Positions 1 to 23,197 of a stretch of DNA of 64,000 nt are shown here, in pieces. Position 1 is the first letter of the stretch; each line of letters opens with the position of its first letter. A program made the translations under genes and the position numbers. Source of the DNA: Mesostigma viride (lineage: Eukaryota > Streptophyta > Mesostigmatophyceae > Mesostigmatales > Mesostigmataceae). The notes below the pieces were generated by a model. The model was not told the DNA's origin and made no database searches. It saw nothing but the letters and a program-made list of their open reading frames with translations. The stretch covers positions 1,869,964 to 1,933,963 of the forward strand of contig RPFO01000333.1 of assembly GCA_009746045.1 (NCBI GenBank), in the 5' to 3' direction.

Positions 1-1371
1 CCTACTATAGGCCGAAGGGAGGAAACCAGATCCTATCACGTGAGGGCTTTCGGGTTTTGACCACAGAAACTTCTCCGCGTGGGTTAACAGTCGCCTGAAT
101 GAACAGCTCGTTTGACTTTTTCGCCATGGCGGGGCTTCCATGACTAGAGACTGCTCCAGACGGCGGGGATATTCCCAGTACTGACGGTACAGGGCATCCA
201 TTGGCATTATAGGTGTGGGGCGCTCCACCTTGCCTGCTGGCTGTCTTCCCACCACGAAGTCATTCCTATAGTGTCCACCTTCCGACTCCCACGTTTGTCC
301 TATCTACCGGGACCTTACACCAAGAACCAGGTCCAGGTTGGCCTAAGGCCGGCTACCTACCCCAGGTCAAGCATGACATTTCACGGTCGACTCAAGCAAC
401 ATAATACCGTGACCTCATCACGTGAGGCACCACTGGAAACTGGAATTAACAAATCACAGGGCAATGTGACTGGAAACTCCGGATCTCTGGACTGGAACAA
501 CAGGAACATGAACCCCCATAATCCTTCCTGGAATCTCCCCCACTTCCCACAAATCCATCAATCTCCCTCTCACCGCTGCCCTCCCTGGCGACCGCGCTAG
601 TGCAGGGCTGCGGCAGCATATAAAATTCCGCCAATGCTTATCACAACTGGGATAGTAATACGCGCGTGGCGGACACGTTGCGCGCGACCATGCACAGCTA
701 GCTGGTGGCGCGGACACGCAATAATTGGGGTTCGCAACAGTGGTCCGCGGGGCGCGCACGTGCCATCATGTGACAGCGTTGTAAACGCCACAGCCGAGCA
801 AAGGCAAAAATATGGATCACCGCAGCCGTCATCAACGACTACGGGAGGTGCTCGCGTGCAGAACTGACCAATGCAGTCGATGCAGGGAGGACCACCAAGC
901 TGAATCACGTCTTGCCTGTGCGGAGATGCGCGCGCAAGCGCTGAACTCGCCATCCGTCTGCAAGACCCCTGATGTCGAGTCAACCACAGCGGAAGGCCAC
1001 CTCCAGGTAAGGCAGAAGGCGGGGAGACCTCTGGGGCCTGCCCGTCGTTCCTATCTACGTTATTGGCCTCTGGGGCCGACGCGTCTGCATCTGGTGCAGG
1101 CGTCTGTTCTACCTGGTTGACTAACTCTACTCCTCCCTTCCCCCTCGTCCGAAGATGTCGTCCGGGAAACGTATGAGCGAGAGGCACCAATGGCCCGCAG
1201 CTAGTTTGGTAGAATGACACAGCACCAATACTAGCTGCGACCATCACGTCTCCCGGGGGAAGTGACCGTGTACACGTCGGCCTCCTCCGCCTCCTCTTGC
1301 TGGTCACGTGCCTGGTATAGGTACTCCGCCACGACCACAGGAGGGCCGAGAGGTTCCAGCGCACTGAGGGA
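1..1371 (-). other. Downstream side of the gag retroelement, pol not recognised
   Basis: Read on the minus strand, this is where protease and reverse transcriptase would follow gag. A frame stop-free from 1709 to 597 overlaps the gag 3' end in a different frame and continues about 775 bases past the gag stop, as expected if pol were reached by a frameshift. I found no D-S/T-G protease triad, no YxDD box and no integrase motif. A short peptide (RITIPVVISIGG) resembles a retropepsin strand only loosely. The rest of the element, if present, lies left of the window. Low confidence. Confidence 0.3.
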
Positions 1372-3489
1372 TCAAACCCGAGTGTGGGATCCCTCCCCTT
1401 CCCCAGGGGACCGCGCGTCCGCGCGCTGGTCGTCGTCATCCGGGGGGCCTTGCTGGAACTTGTGGGCCCACGCTGGAACACGTGTGCGCGTCTTGAGTCG
1501 CGGGCAGTCCTTCTTGAGGTGTCCGATCTCGTTGCACCTGAAGCAGCGGGCCTTGGACACGTCGATGGTGTGTAGCTGTGTGGCGGGCACCTCATCGTCC
1601 TCGGATTCCTCCTCCCGGACGGGTTCAACTTCCCGTGGGCTGGCTGAGCCCTGGTGCGTGATGATGTCGGCCACTTGGAGAAGGTACTGCTGGACGGCGT
1701 GGATGTCAAGATTCGCCCAGGGCACCTCCGCGTAGTGCTTCTTAACCTCGTCCAGGAGGTCAGGGTGAATTGCCTCCAGAAACCGAATCTTGTACTCGGT
1801 CCACGTCAGGTCGCCGGTCAGCCGCGCCGCAAAGGAGTCAAAGGTGGTGAGGAACTCCGCCAAGTCAGTGTTGCCTTGACGTAGGCGGCCGAACTCAAAC
1901 CGCTCGGTCAGTCGATAGCCGGGAGGGATGAGCTTGCGCCGGATGCGCTCCAGCAGTTCCTCAACCGTCTGCGGGTATGACTGAGCCGCCACACTCTCGA
2001 CGTTAAGCATCCCGACTACTGATGGGTCCATGCACTTCACCACCACGTACGGGATCAGCACCTTGGTAGCCAGCTGCCACTCGTTGTGTTCACACCATAC
2101 TGTGTACAGCTGCTGCCACATACGAGCCCACTCGTCGATCTCGCGGGGACTCATGCCCGCGTGGAGCTTGGGCACCGCCTTGAAATCTGGCAGGGGCGGG
2201 GCCTTGACCGGCTCTCCCAGGGGCCCGCCCGTCTCGCAGTACGCGGGACTGGAAAAGGTGGGGGGCTGTTGGCGCCTCGCCCACGCTTCATAATGGGACG
2301 GTCCATGGGAGGGGGCATACGGGGCAGACTCGCGCCGGGATACAAGAGCGTCCGCGCCGCGCCAAGCTGGATAGTCGCCAGTCCCACGTCGGGGCGCGTA
2401 GGCGTCAGATTGCCGCCGAAAGGCGAAGCGGTCCGACTCACGCCGCACGCGGACCGACGTGGGATGCTCGTAGCCAGGGTCGTCCAAGGGCAGCCGACTG
2501 AAGTTGACATTCGTGGGCGCGCTCCTGGCGGGTGTGTATGGTGGTACGGTGGGGAATGGGCTAGGAGGAGCGTGTCCATCGTCCCATGGGTCGCCGTGGA
2601 CGTAGGCCGACGATCCTGGCGCTCTAGGCGGGGACCTGGACTCTCGCTCGTAAGACCCGAAGGATACCCGACGAGGGACCCGCCCGGGCTCCGGCCTCGA
2701 CCCCCCCCGTCCACGCCCGGCCCATGCATGGGTCAGACGCGTGTTCCCGCGCGCGTACGTCGCCGGGTAGTACCGATCCATGCGAGCAGCAGGCGGGGGT
2801 ACGAACGGAGAGCTGGCTGTTGAGCTACCTGCGTCCTCTACATCCTCCTCCTCCTGCGCATCTTCCACGGAAGGGGGTCGCTGCGTAGGAGGTACCCTGT
2901 CCCAGTTGCCCATATGCTGGGTCAATAGCGTTCGCGGCTGCTGCTGCGTCTGCTGTCGCTGTCGCTGCTGGTGCTGCTGCGGCTGTCGCGACGGCGGAGA
3001 CTGCTGAGACTGAGGCTGTCGCTGCGGCGACTGCTGAGACAATTGCTGCCGCTGCGGCGACGGCTGAGGCACATGCTGTCGCTGCGGCGACTGCTGAGGC
3101 TGAGGCTGTCGCTGCGGCGACTGCTGAGACAATTGCTGCCGCTGCGGCGACGGCTGAGGCACATGCTGTCGCTGCGGCGACTGCTGAGGCTGATGTTGTC
3201 GCTGCGGCGACTGCTGTTGCTGATCAAACCCTAGGGCAGCTTGTTCTATCTGCGACTCCAGAATAGTCTGCCGTTGTGCGGTAACCCTAGCGGCTGCATC
3301 GGATCTCCGGGAGCCTCTGGACGTGCTAGATCTTCTGGAATCCTGACTGGACGTGCTGGATCTTCTGGAACCCTGACTGGACGCGCTAGCCGCGTCTTCT
3401 TTCTCTCTATTGTCCTCTGGGGACGATCTAATGTTCTGGCCCTCTGGGGGCGACGTGTTACCACCACCTTGCTTTTTCTTCTTGGGCAT
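1372..3489 (-). CDS. gag: LTR-retrotransposon Gag polyprotein with zinc knuckle
   Basis: A 705-residue ORF. Residues 1-90 are basic and Ser/Arg-rich (repeated SRRSSTS). Residues 94-163 are seven 10-residue SPQRQ-type repeats. After a long Pro/Arg-rich disordered stretch comes a retrotransposon Gag capsid-type segment, roughly residues 430-620, with motifs such as EIDEWARMW, EELLERIRRKL and LAEFLTTFDSF. Near the C-terminus, about residues 649-662, CFRCNEIGHLKKDC is a CX2CX4HX4C zinc knuckle that binds nucleic acid. Gag would form virus-like particles that package element RNA. The order of domains fits Ty3/gypsy-type elements, but no pol is visible to confirm the clade. The start is the first ATG of the frame and is followed by a Lys-rich PKKKK stretch. 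The ORF is intact, so the copy may be young. Confidence 0.82.
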   Translation of the reverse strand: MPKKKKQGGGNTSPPEGQNIRSSPEDNREKEDAASASSQGSRRSSTSSQDSRRSSTSRGSRRSDAAARVTAQRQTILESQIEQAALGFDQQQQSPQRQHQPQQSPQRQHVPQPSPQRQQLSQQSPQRQPQPQQSPQRQHVPQPSPQRQQLSQQSPQRQPQSQQSPPSRQPQQHQQRQRQQTQQQPRTLLTQHMGNWDRVPPTQRPPSVEDAQEEEDVEDAGSSTASSPFVPPPAARMDRYYPATYARGNTRLTHAWAGRGRGGSRPEPGRVPRRVSFGSYERESRSPPRAPGSSAYVHGDPWDDGHAPPSPFPTVPPYTPARSAPTNVNFSRLPLDDPGYEHPTSVRVRRESDRFAFRRQSDAYAPRRGTGDYPAWRGADALVSRRESAPYAPSHGPSHYEAWARRQQPPTFSSPAYCETGGPLGEPVKAPPLPDFKAVPKLHAGMSPREIDEWARMWQQLYTVWCEHNEWQLATKVLIPYVVVKCMDPSVVGMLNVESVAAQSYPQTVEELLERIRRKLIPPGYRLTERFEFGRLRQGNTDLAEFLTTFDSFAARLTGDLTWTEYKIRFLEAIHPDLLDEVKKHYAEVPWANLDIHAVQQYLLQVADIITHQGSASPREVEPVREEESEDDEVPATQLHTIDVSKARCFRCNEIGHLKKDCPRLKTRTRVPAWAHKFQQGPPDDDDQRADARSPGEGEGSHTRV
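3001..3210 (-). repeat. 30-bp coding minisatellite inside gag
   Basis: Seven in-frame 30-bp units encode 10-residue SPQRQ repeats. The units follow a higher-order pattern: the trio HVPQP, QLSQQ, PQPQQ (or PQSQQ) occurs twice in succession. This indicates a 90-bp duplication on top of the 30-bp period. Confidence 0.85.
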
Positions 3490-3670
3490 TCTGGGCCCTC
3501 GTACCGTACCAGCACCTTACACAGTACCTCCCCAAACACAGGCAAGCAAGAGAGAAAAGAGCAGAAGCCACAACTAATGCTTCTAATGGTACTAATATTA
3601 TCTACTAACTATGGGATCTAAGCTAATAGCAGACTCACTCTATACTAGTATCTAGTAGCGGTAGTAGTGC

Positions 3671-4024
3671 TTATGCCCTGGCGACTGGGCCCAAGTGAAG
3701 CTGCTCCAGTGCATGCAACACATCCTGTGCAGGTAACTGGGTGCCACGCCTAGTCTGGTGCAGCCCTTCTGGGAGGGGCATATTATCCCTAATAAACTGA
3801 TCTGCCTCAGCTAATGTATTAAATCCCTGCCATCTAGCTAACGACGCTGGGTGTAAGACTTTATCCTTAATATGATTGCTACACGCAGCCCAACTATAGA
3901 AAATGCCTGGTTGGCCTGTGGCCCCGTCGTGTGCTACTGCGTAGTATAGGTATTGGGATCTACCTCCTTGATTAATACGTCTATATCCTCCTTCATTATT
4001 ACGTCTGCTGCGGGAGGTTCCCAT
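3671..4024 (-). CDS. RNase H1 N-terminal (hybrid-binding/viroplasmin-type) domain protein of the retroelement
   Basis: A 117-residue ORF lying 181 bases upstream of gag on the same strand. Residues about 25-85 match the RNase H1 N-terminal hybrid-binding domain: LYYAVAHDG, then PGIFYSWAAC, then WQGFNTLAEADQFI. This corresponds to the family pattern FYAV..G..PGIY.SW.EC...KGF.T..EA..FI. In RNase H1 the fold binds RNA/DNA hybrids or double-stranded RNA; the same fold occurs in caulimovirus inclusion-body proteins and some retroelements. No catalytic RNase H domain follows. The position suggests an accessory protein of the retrotransposon, or an exon spliced to gag. The N-terminus is basic (RSRRNNEGG). 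The fold is convincing; the role is inferred. Confidence 0.65.
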   Translation of the reverse strand: MGTSRSRRNNEGGYRRINQGGRSQYLYYAVAHDGATGQPGIFYSWAACSNHIKDKVLHPASLARWQGFNTLAEADQFIRDNMPLPEGLHQTRRGTQLPAQDVLHALEQLHLGPVARA

Positions 4025-5460
4025 GAACTACCGATAAGGTATAAAGCAATATCACACGGTATTCAAGCATGCAATGCAGGAAGGGAAAGAAAGGGAGGAC
4101 AGCCCACCCAGGATACCTCTACGTGCAGGTGACGTGCTCACAGCGAGAGAGAAACACAAGGCAGAAACAAAACGTTCACAGACAGTACGAAGAACGTTGA
4201 GGTACAGCCACCGGCAACACAGTAAGGCAACGGCCAGCCGGTGACTACCCTCGAGCCGTAGGCAGCGTTGCCCTCTGGGGGTCCGCCCACGGCTCACGAA
4301 CGTTGGCCTCTGGGGCAACGTGGGTACCAACAGTCACGAACATGAAATCGGACACGACAGAAAACATATACCCCGTTGCTACGCGCGTGGGTAAGACAGG
4401 GGACAAGAAGGAGTTATATATATTGCTTTACCGATGCCTTACTGCCGTCAGTATCGTTGAAAACCCTGAGTTCTGGCCGCCACCTGGTGTCGTTGAAAGC
4501 CGGAGCTCTGGCCGCCACCGGGTGTCGTTGAAAACTGGGGCTTTAGCCGCTACCGTCGGCAGCCCAACACCACGGGATCGCTGCTGACCCCGCCGAGTAT
4601 TCCTTACTGGCCGCTCGCCGTCTAGGTCGTCGTTGAATCCCTTGCGGGATTGCCGCCGACCTGTCCAGCGGTCGTTGAATAATGGAACCTCTATCTACAC
4701 CAAGCTCCGCCTTGGTCTTCCTAACTGGCTACACTAGCTCTCTCTGCGAGAGTTAGCTAACCTTGCCAGCAACACAAACCTCCGATAACCAGTGTAACGA
4801 ACCCAGATTTACACGTAAACCTGAGCTACGTCGCGAAAGATCAACTGTGCCGGTAATAGGAAGAATCAAGGTGGCCTAATGCAGATTGCGCTTCACGACT
4901 GGGGTCGTGAGATATCTGGCACCGCGACTTGATGCCAAGCTAATTAATACGCACTTATAATGGCTAGCAAGACCAATTACAAATGGATAAGTGCCCCAGG
5001 TTCAGACAGGTGATAACACACTCATTTCATTCCGAACCAAGAGGACGAGACTCTCGTCCTCGGACCAATTTCACCTAGGTCTGCCACCAAGCTGGCAAGT
5101 GGCGCCGACATGGCGCCGACCTTCCAGAGAATAACGAAGCATGCAGTCCACACAAGATCCTCGGGTTGACATCGACCCTCGCCAGGCTACAGAATCCACG
5201 CATGAGTACAATATCTCAACCAGCTATAAAGTACGCAGCGCGGCGCGACTGCACCGGCCCCTAGAAGATCGCATACATCAACCTAGGCCCAAAATAACTG
5301 GTCCGAATCACACAAACTATCATAATTCCATACAAAAGTCCTGACCAAGGGACAATTCCCAAATTAAGTCCCGAAATGAGTCCCAAAGTCCTACGGACTA
5401 TGACAACAAACCAAAACACATAATTTATTCCATTGTTGCGCCCGTTCCAAGGGTCGGGTT
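4025..5460 (-). other. Upstream region of the retroelement, candidate leader/LTR
   Basis: No credible coding frame. The motif TCGTTGAA recurs at about 4454, 4490, 4525, 4634 and 4673. The first three lie in diverged copies of a unit of about 36 bp, each with a GCCGCCAC or GCCGCTAC core. Such a stretch upstream of gag could contain the 5' LTR, but only one copy would be in the window, so terminal repeats and a primer-binding site could not be confirmed. Confidence 0.3.
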
Positions 5461-5467
5461 CGCAACA

Positions 5468-6888
<1,421 letters not shown>

Positions 6889-7060
6889 GTACGAAAAACA
6901 AACAAACAAAAAAACGCGAAGGAAAAGAGGGAACGCATACACACATACATGAAGGGGCTAAAGGAAAGGGTAAGGTTGATACATTAGAAAGGGAAAAAGA
7001 AAGAATAAAAAAGAAAGAATAAAAAAGAAAGAAAGAAAAAAGAAAAGGAAATGTAAATAG
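6889..7060. repeat. Purine-rich low-complexity tract
   Basis: Adenine-rich sequence with repeated GAAAGAA and AAAAAGAAAG blocks directly after the AAC array. No coding or element signature is seen. Confidence 0.7.
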
Positions 7061-7111
7061 TTATAATCCGAACAATAATAAACGCACACCAGTCACCAAA
7101 ATATGTTGTTG

Positions 7112-7580
7112 TTAGAACTTAGTCAGTTGCATCGTTTTCCCCGTCTTTGTTCTTATCGTGTCGATTTCATCACGACTCTTGTTGAACTCTTGCATCGTTT
7201 GTTGGTCAAAGGCGATGACCGAGACATTATGCTCTGTCAAGTCCGGTGTTTTTTGCAACGTCACCCACATCTGTTTTGACCAGCTAGTGCTGCCCCTTGG
7301 CACAAGCTCTACAAACAGGTCGTGCATGGACCGGCCGGCGCTGGGTCGCGTAGTATCTCCGCAGTCCGCACATCTTCAGGAACCCTGCACGATGCCAGAT
7401 CTCCTTTGCGGCCGTTCCGAGCTTGGAACTGGATTCGTTGTCCACAGATCGCCGCGTCGCTGCGGCAGTCCGATGTTTTCTGGCATACGCGGGCTTTTGG
7501 TTCCCGCCGCACATTTGAAAGTGTTGTCCTCCGGATTTTCGCCTTTGCACCGTGTGCAGTTCTTGGACGTTTGGAATCAC
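7112..7580 (-). pseudogene. Possible decayed transposon ORF, family not recognised
   Basis: Minus-strand frames over this stretch look more coding-like than their surroundings but are broken. A 71-codon frame (7327-7112) contains SWSKQMWVTLQKTPDLTEHN and ends in a hydrophilic tail. An upstream frame starts near 7561 with CTRCKGENPEDNTFKC, a possible Cys pair of a zinc finger, and meets a stop at about 7377. The inverted-repeat element begins at its upstream end. It may be the remnant of a transposase or gag-like ORF. No family is assigned. Confidence 0.3.
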
Positions 7581-7868
7581 GGCATGGCTAGGCAGGCTAG
7601 CGTAATGACTGACTAGCTAGACCTTTTCAGTGGTTTTGCATTTGCGGATATTTCCTCGTAAATGGTGGGAGAGCGATCGCAGCAATGGTGCTCACCACTA
7701 GACACTCCCGGCCAGGTAGGCTCGAAACACACGCCCTGATCAAGCAAGCTAGCTGTTTCCGGCCCCACCGTCTAGGTCATCTAGTCGCTCTACACGTAAG
7801 CCAGCCATAATTTCAATGCACAATGCTGCACATTTCCATGCTACACATTTCCATCACCATAATTCATA

Positions 7869-8088
7869 TATTCATCATCCTGAACGACTCGAACACGCGG
7901 GCAAGATAACGGCAGGCTCGAGCTACCATGGTCCGGATTCTCCTGATTTCTGGCCTGCGCTAGTTGTCTCCTTGATATTCATCATCCTGAACGACTCGAA
8001 CACGCGGACAAGATAACGGCAGGAGCCCTCGAGCTACCATGGCCCGGATTCTCCCGATATTTCTGGCCTGTGCTGGTTGTCTCCTTGA
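7869..8088 (+). repeat. Two tandem copies of the dispersed 110-bp repeat
   Basis: Copies at 7869-7976 and 7977-8088 share CATCCTGAACGACTCGAACA at one end and TTGTCTCCTTGAT at the other. The same unit lies in reverse at 8412-8522, forward at 37288-37398, and as a shortened reverse copy at 23895-23956. Confidence 0.8.
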
Positions 8089-8411
8089 TAAATAAAGACA
8101 AAGTAAAGAGTAATAATAATAATGATAATAATAATGACAGAAACAAAAATGGAATAAAGAAAGAGGTCATTGCTGGGATATGGTGAGGCACAGGCCATGT
8201 TGGAGCATGGGTGTCCACGGAGTTCGATGTTTCAGTGCCCATGGTGCCCGGCCGGGGGTATCCTATCCAAAATGTTCTTAATGAACTAGTTAATTAATTG
8301 ATCGTGAAGCTGGAGGCAGTCGCCGCCAAGGTCGAGGCCCTGACCACACAGGTCCCCAAGATCAAGGAGGCAAAGCGCAGGCCAGAAACCACGCAGGTCC
8401 CCAAGATCAAG

Positions 8412-8522
8412 GAGACAACCAGCGCAGGCCAAAAATCGGGAGAGTCCGGACCGGTACGGGGTGCATGGTAGCTCGAGCCTGCCGTTATCTTGTCCGCGTG
8501 TTCGAGTCGTTCAGGATGATGA
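8412..8522 (-). repeat. Dispersed 110-bp repeat, reverse copy
   Basis: Reverse complement of the unit at 7869-8088. It is directly preceded by two copies of CAGGTCCCCAAGATCAAGGA (8349-8371 and 8394-8416). A partial third copy lies at about 8803-8817. Confidence 0.75.
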
Positions 8523-8795
8523 AGATGAATGGTGATGGAAATGTGTATCCTTGTGCATTGAAATTATGGCTGGCTTACGTGTAGAGCGACTAGATGACCT
8601 AGATGGTGGGGCCGGAAACAGCATGCTTGATCAGGGCGTGTGTTTCGAGCCTAACTGGCCGGGAGTGTCTAGTGGTGAGCACCATTGCTGCGATCGCTCT
8701 CCCACCATTTACGAGGAAATACCCGCAAATGGAAAACCACTGAAAGGTCTAGCTAGTCAGTCATCACGTTAGCCATGCCATGATTCCAAACGTCC

Positions 8796-9243
8796 CCAAC
8801 GCAGGTCCCCAAGATAATCATAGTGCACAGGAACAAGGTTGGATTCTCAAAAGGATGTATATTAAATAGAAGGATTTATGGGAAGTCATCTACCTTATCT
8901 ACGGACAAAGTGCAAACTTCATAATTAAGCAGAACCACTCAGATGCACACTGCTTTGGCCAAGCGTGCAGTGCTGATGCTGAGCGACACGTCCTTTCAAA
9001 ATTAGCCACCCCAGTCAGCTGCAGCTGTATTTCATCAACAGGGTCTAAGTTGTGGAGCCCTTTATGCCCTGGCATTGATAAAAAGCAATTTTGCCCGTCT
9101 TTGCGGGCATGCTTCATGCCGGCTGGATAACCCCACAGCGTTCTGGGATGGGTTCATGGACTTGTCATGTTCAAGGGTGAGTGCAATGCCACCTGGGTGC
9201 ACGCACCCGGCATTGCAGTTATTTGATGCAAGTTGGTACCACT
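8796..9243. other. Intergenic, nothing recognised
   Basis: Lies beyond the FTRV stop codon and would include its 3' untranslated region. I did not find the green-algal polyadenylation motif TGTAA on the minus strand here. The open frames are short and have no family resemblance. Confidence 0.5.
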
Positions 9244-10225
9244 TCACGCGGCTTCTAGTTCGCTGTCCTCCATGTGCGCAAAGAACTTGCCATTTTTCCC
9301 ATCCTCCTTGGTGTACTGGAACTCCACCTGTGTTTGTCAGGCCGAGGGGGCCATGTGAGGCGACAACCACGAACGCACACACTTATTAAGTGAGACAACA
9401 CTTATGGTGAGGGGCATGGATGAAGGATAGGGCGAGGATGCCGCTATGTGTGGCCCCACAATGCACGCACGTGTTACAGTAACAAGGCACCATCCCTCGC
9501 GGAGGCCCAGCGCGATAGTAGGGAAACGTGAACCTAGCAGACCGGCCGGAAAGTAGGCTGGAACGATTCCCCGCCAAGACAATGTGGCACGCAATGCTGT
9601 ATATACTGCACGTTCCTTGGCGCAACCCTCAACGATGGGGACTTCCAGCACCCATTGCATTGATGGTAATTTCAGGGCACGGCGAAACCGTCGGGCATTC
9701 CGACCCAAGTCATGCAGGAGCTAGTCACGCCGAGGCGGGCCAGCTAGATCGACTGATCGCGGAAAAAAATGCAAGGGCTCCGAACAAAAAGTAGTGCTCT
9801 GTGCCAAGCATAAAACACGATGACATAGTTTTGGAATGACAAAGGGATACTGAAATGTGTAGGGTATGGTTGGAGAGGGTGGGCGGAGGGTCGTATGAGG
9901 GATAGCTCAAACTCACTTTGACTGGCAGGTTGGCGGAGATGGGTTTGCCTTTGTGCTCGGTGACGAGGGCAGACACGGTACCCTTCATGCCCTTCAAACT
10001 CAGCTCCCCCTTCTTAGGAACGTGATACACCTTCACATCCTCCTTCACGCGGACAGACTGCCCAACACTGAAAGAAGCCACAACGCTAAATGAACCACGA
10101 GCCGCAGGCCGACTGGCAGATCGGCATGAAAGCGCCTTTCCCATCCATGAGCTACGCGACGCGGGCTGCCGAGAGGTCGAAAAAGAAACCCGTGAGACGG
10201 GGGCAGCAACAAGAGAGGTCGCCAT
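9244..10225 (-). CDS. FTRV: Ferredoxin-thioredoxin reductase variable (A) subunit, plastid precursor
   Basis: Two exons: 10225-9917 (103 codons) and 9327-9244 (27 codons plus stop). They are joined by a 589-bp GT-AG intron in phase 0 and give 130 residues. Residues 1 to about 48 are rich in Ser, Ala and Arg, a typical chloroplast transit peptide. The mature part has the FTR variable-chain SH3-like barrel signature: VGQSVRVKEDVKVYHVP, ELSLKGMKGTVS, KGKPISANLPVK, and in exon 2 VEFQYTKEDGKNGKFFAHME. In the stroma this subunit forms a thin heterodimer with the Fe-S catalytic subunit, which passes electrons from ferredoxin to thioredoxins for light regulation of carbon fixation. The start codon is the first in frame and begins the transit peptide. 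Reading straight through the donor would add an unrelated tail, so the spliced model is preferred. The gene is divergent from the GBP-like gene. Confidence 0.93.
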
Positions 10226-10815
10226 TTTGTCCTGTTTACGTAGGAATTACGTCGCGTGTGTTTGCTCCTGTTTTATCTGCTCTTATGGCGTCGCTGAAGT
10301 TTCTTTGGATGGCAGAAGCCCAGCAGGCCTGCCATGTACAAGAAACCGAATGCCGGATAACAGAGGCCTTAACTTTATTCTCAAGCCTGGGGAAACAAAA
10401 GTTTCTCGCAACTAAAAAGGTTTATATATTTTTTACCTAAAAGCAAAGTTACAAAAAGATTTAATAATAAAGCGGTATAAAATTTGCAATTTGAACTTCC
10501 GCCAAACGGGACGAATGTTCTGATCGATGTCACGCACTCAGTTGACTTCGGGTGTTTGCAACCACCACGTACATGCACAGGCGCCATAGACACTTGAAAT
10601 CCGTGTGACCACAAATTCCAAAGTTATAGCGCCGGCTTTGCATTTTTTATCAGCAATTTTACCGAGTATTGTCCGTCCACGTACCCTTGTTATTTCGTTG
10701 CAAGCCCACGAAGGGTAGGCAGCTTTGTCCGACGATGGATTGACTAGTCGCGAAATTCCGGCTCGCGAGGAAGCTGACAGGGTTTTATTTGCCGTCGCTG
10801 GCTTAGACTAGGATC
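10226..10815. promoter_or_regulatory. Divergent intergenic promoter region (FTRV / GBP-like)
   Basis: The 590 bases between two divergent start codons must hold both promoters. An AT-rich patch with TTTATATATTTTTT lies at about 10420-10434. No other recognised element is seen. Any light-responsive boxes for FTRV would lie here, but none could be named with confidence. Confidence 0.45.
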
Positions 10816-22822
<12,007 letters not shown>

Positions 22823-23197
22823 AATGATTGGTGGCTGTCAGTCGCTATGGTTGTGGTCGATGTCATGCCATCCACACTTCATATCCATGCTATACCGGAT
22901 GCATGGGATTGTTGGCCCTTTTTTGTAGAGTCGATGGGCCATGTGCAGCCTGAAGATGCTGTTTGCCAACATGGCATCTAGCAGGATCCATGGCAACGTG
23001 ACTGCCTCACCTTGTGCGGTCCATGGAGGGATTTCCTGGAAAGGAAAAAGGCACCACTGTCTTGGTAGTGCCTGCTGACAGCATCGTCCACTGTGGACCT
23101 CGCTAGTTTCTTTGCCATGGGTCAGATTTCTCCACTTTGGATATTTCTGGGAAGCTTGTCATGTATCGTAGAGAGGTACAACAGTTTGCCCCAGCAG
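22823..23197. other. 3' flank of GBPL, nothing recognised
   Basis: Would contain the GBPL 3' untranslated region. No TGTAA polyadenylation motif is seen before the LINE fragments begin. No coding frame is supported. Confidence 0.45.

Larger units (their letters stand above)
7565..8795. mobile_element. Inverted-repeat (foldback) element with arms near 400 bp
   Basis: Sequence from 7565 to about 7976 recurs as an imperfect reverse complement at about 8412-8795. The shared outer edge is GGACGTTTGGAATCA. Long matches follow, for example around GAGCGATCGCAGCAATGG and CATCTAGTCGCTCTACACG. Between the arms are an AT-rich spacer (8089-8290) and a short open stretch on the plus strand (about 8300-8450) that encodes a heptad-like KLEAVAAKVEAL. 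The left arm carries two tandem copies of a unit of about 110 bp; the right arm carries one in reverse. No transposase is present, so the element would be non-autonomous. I could not define a target-site duplication. Confidence 0.6.
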
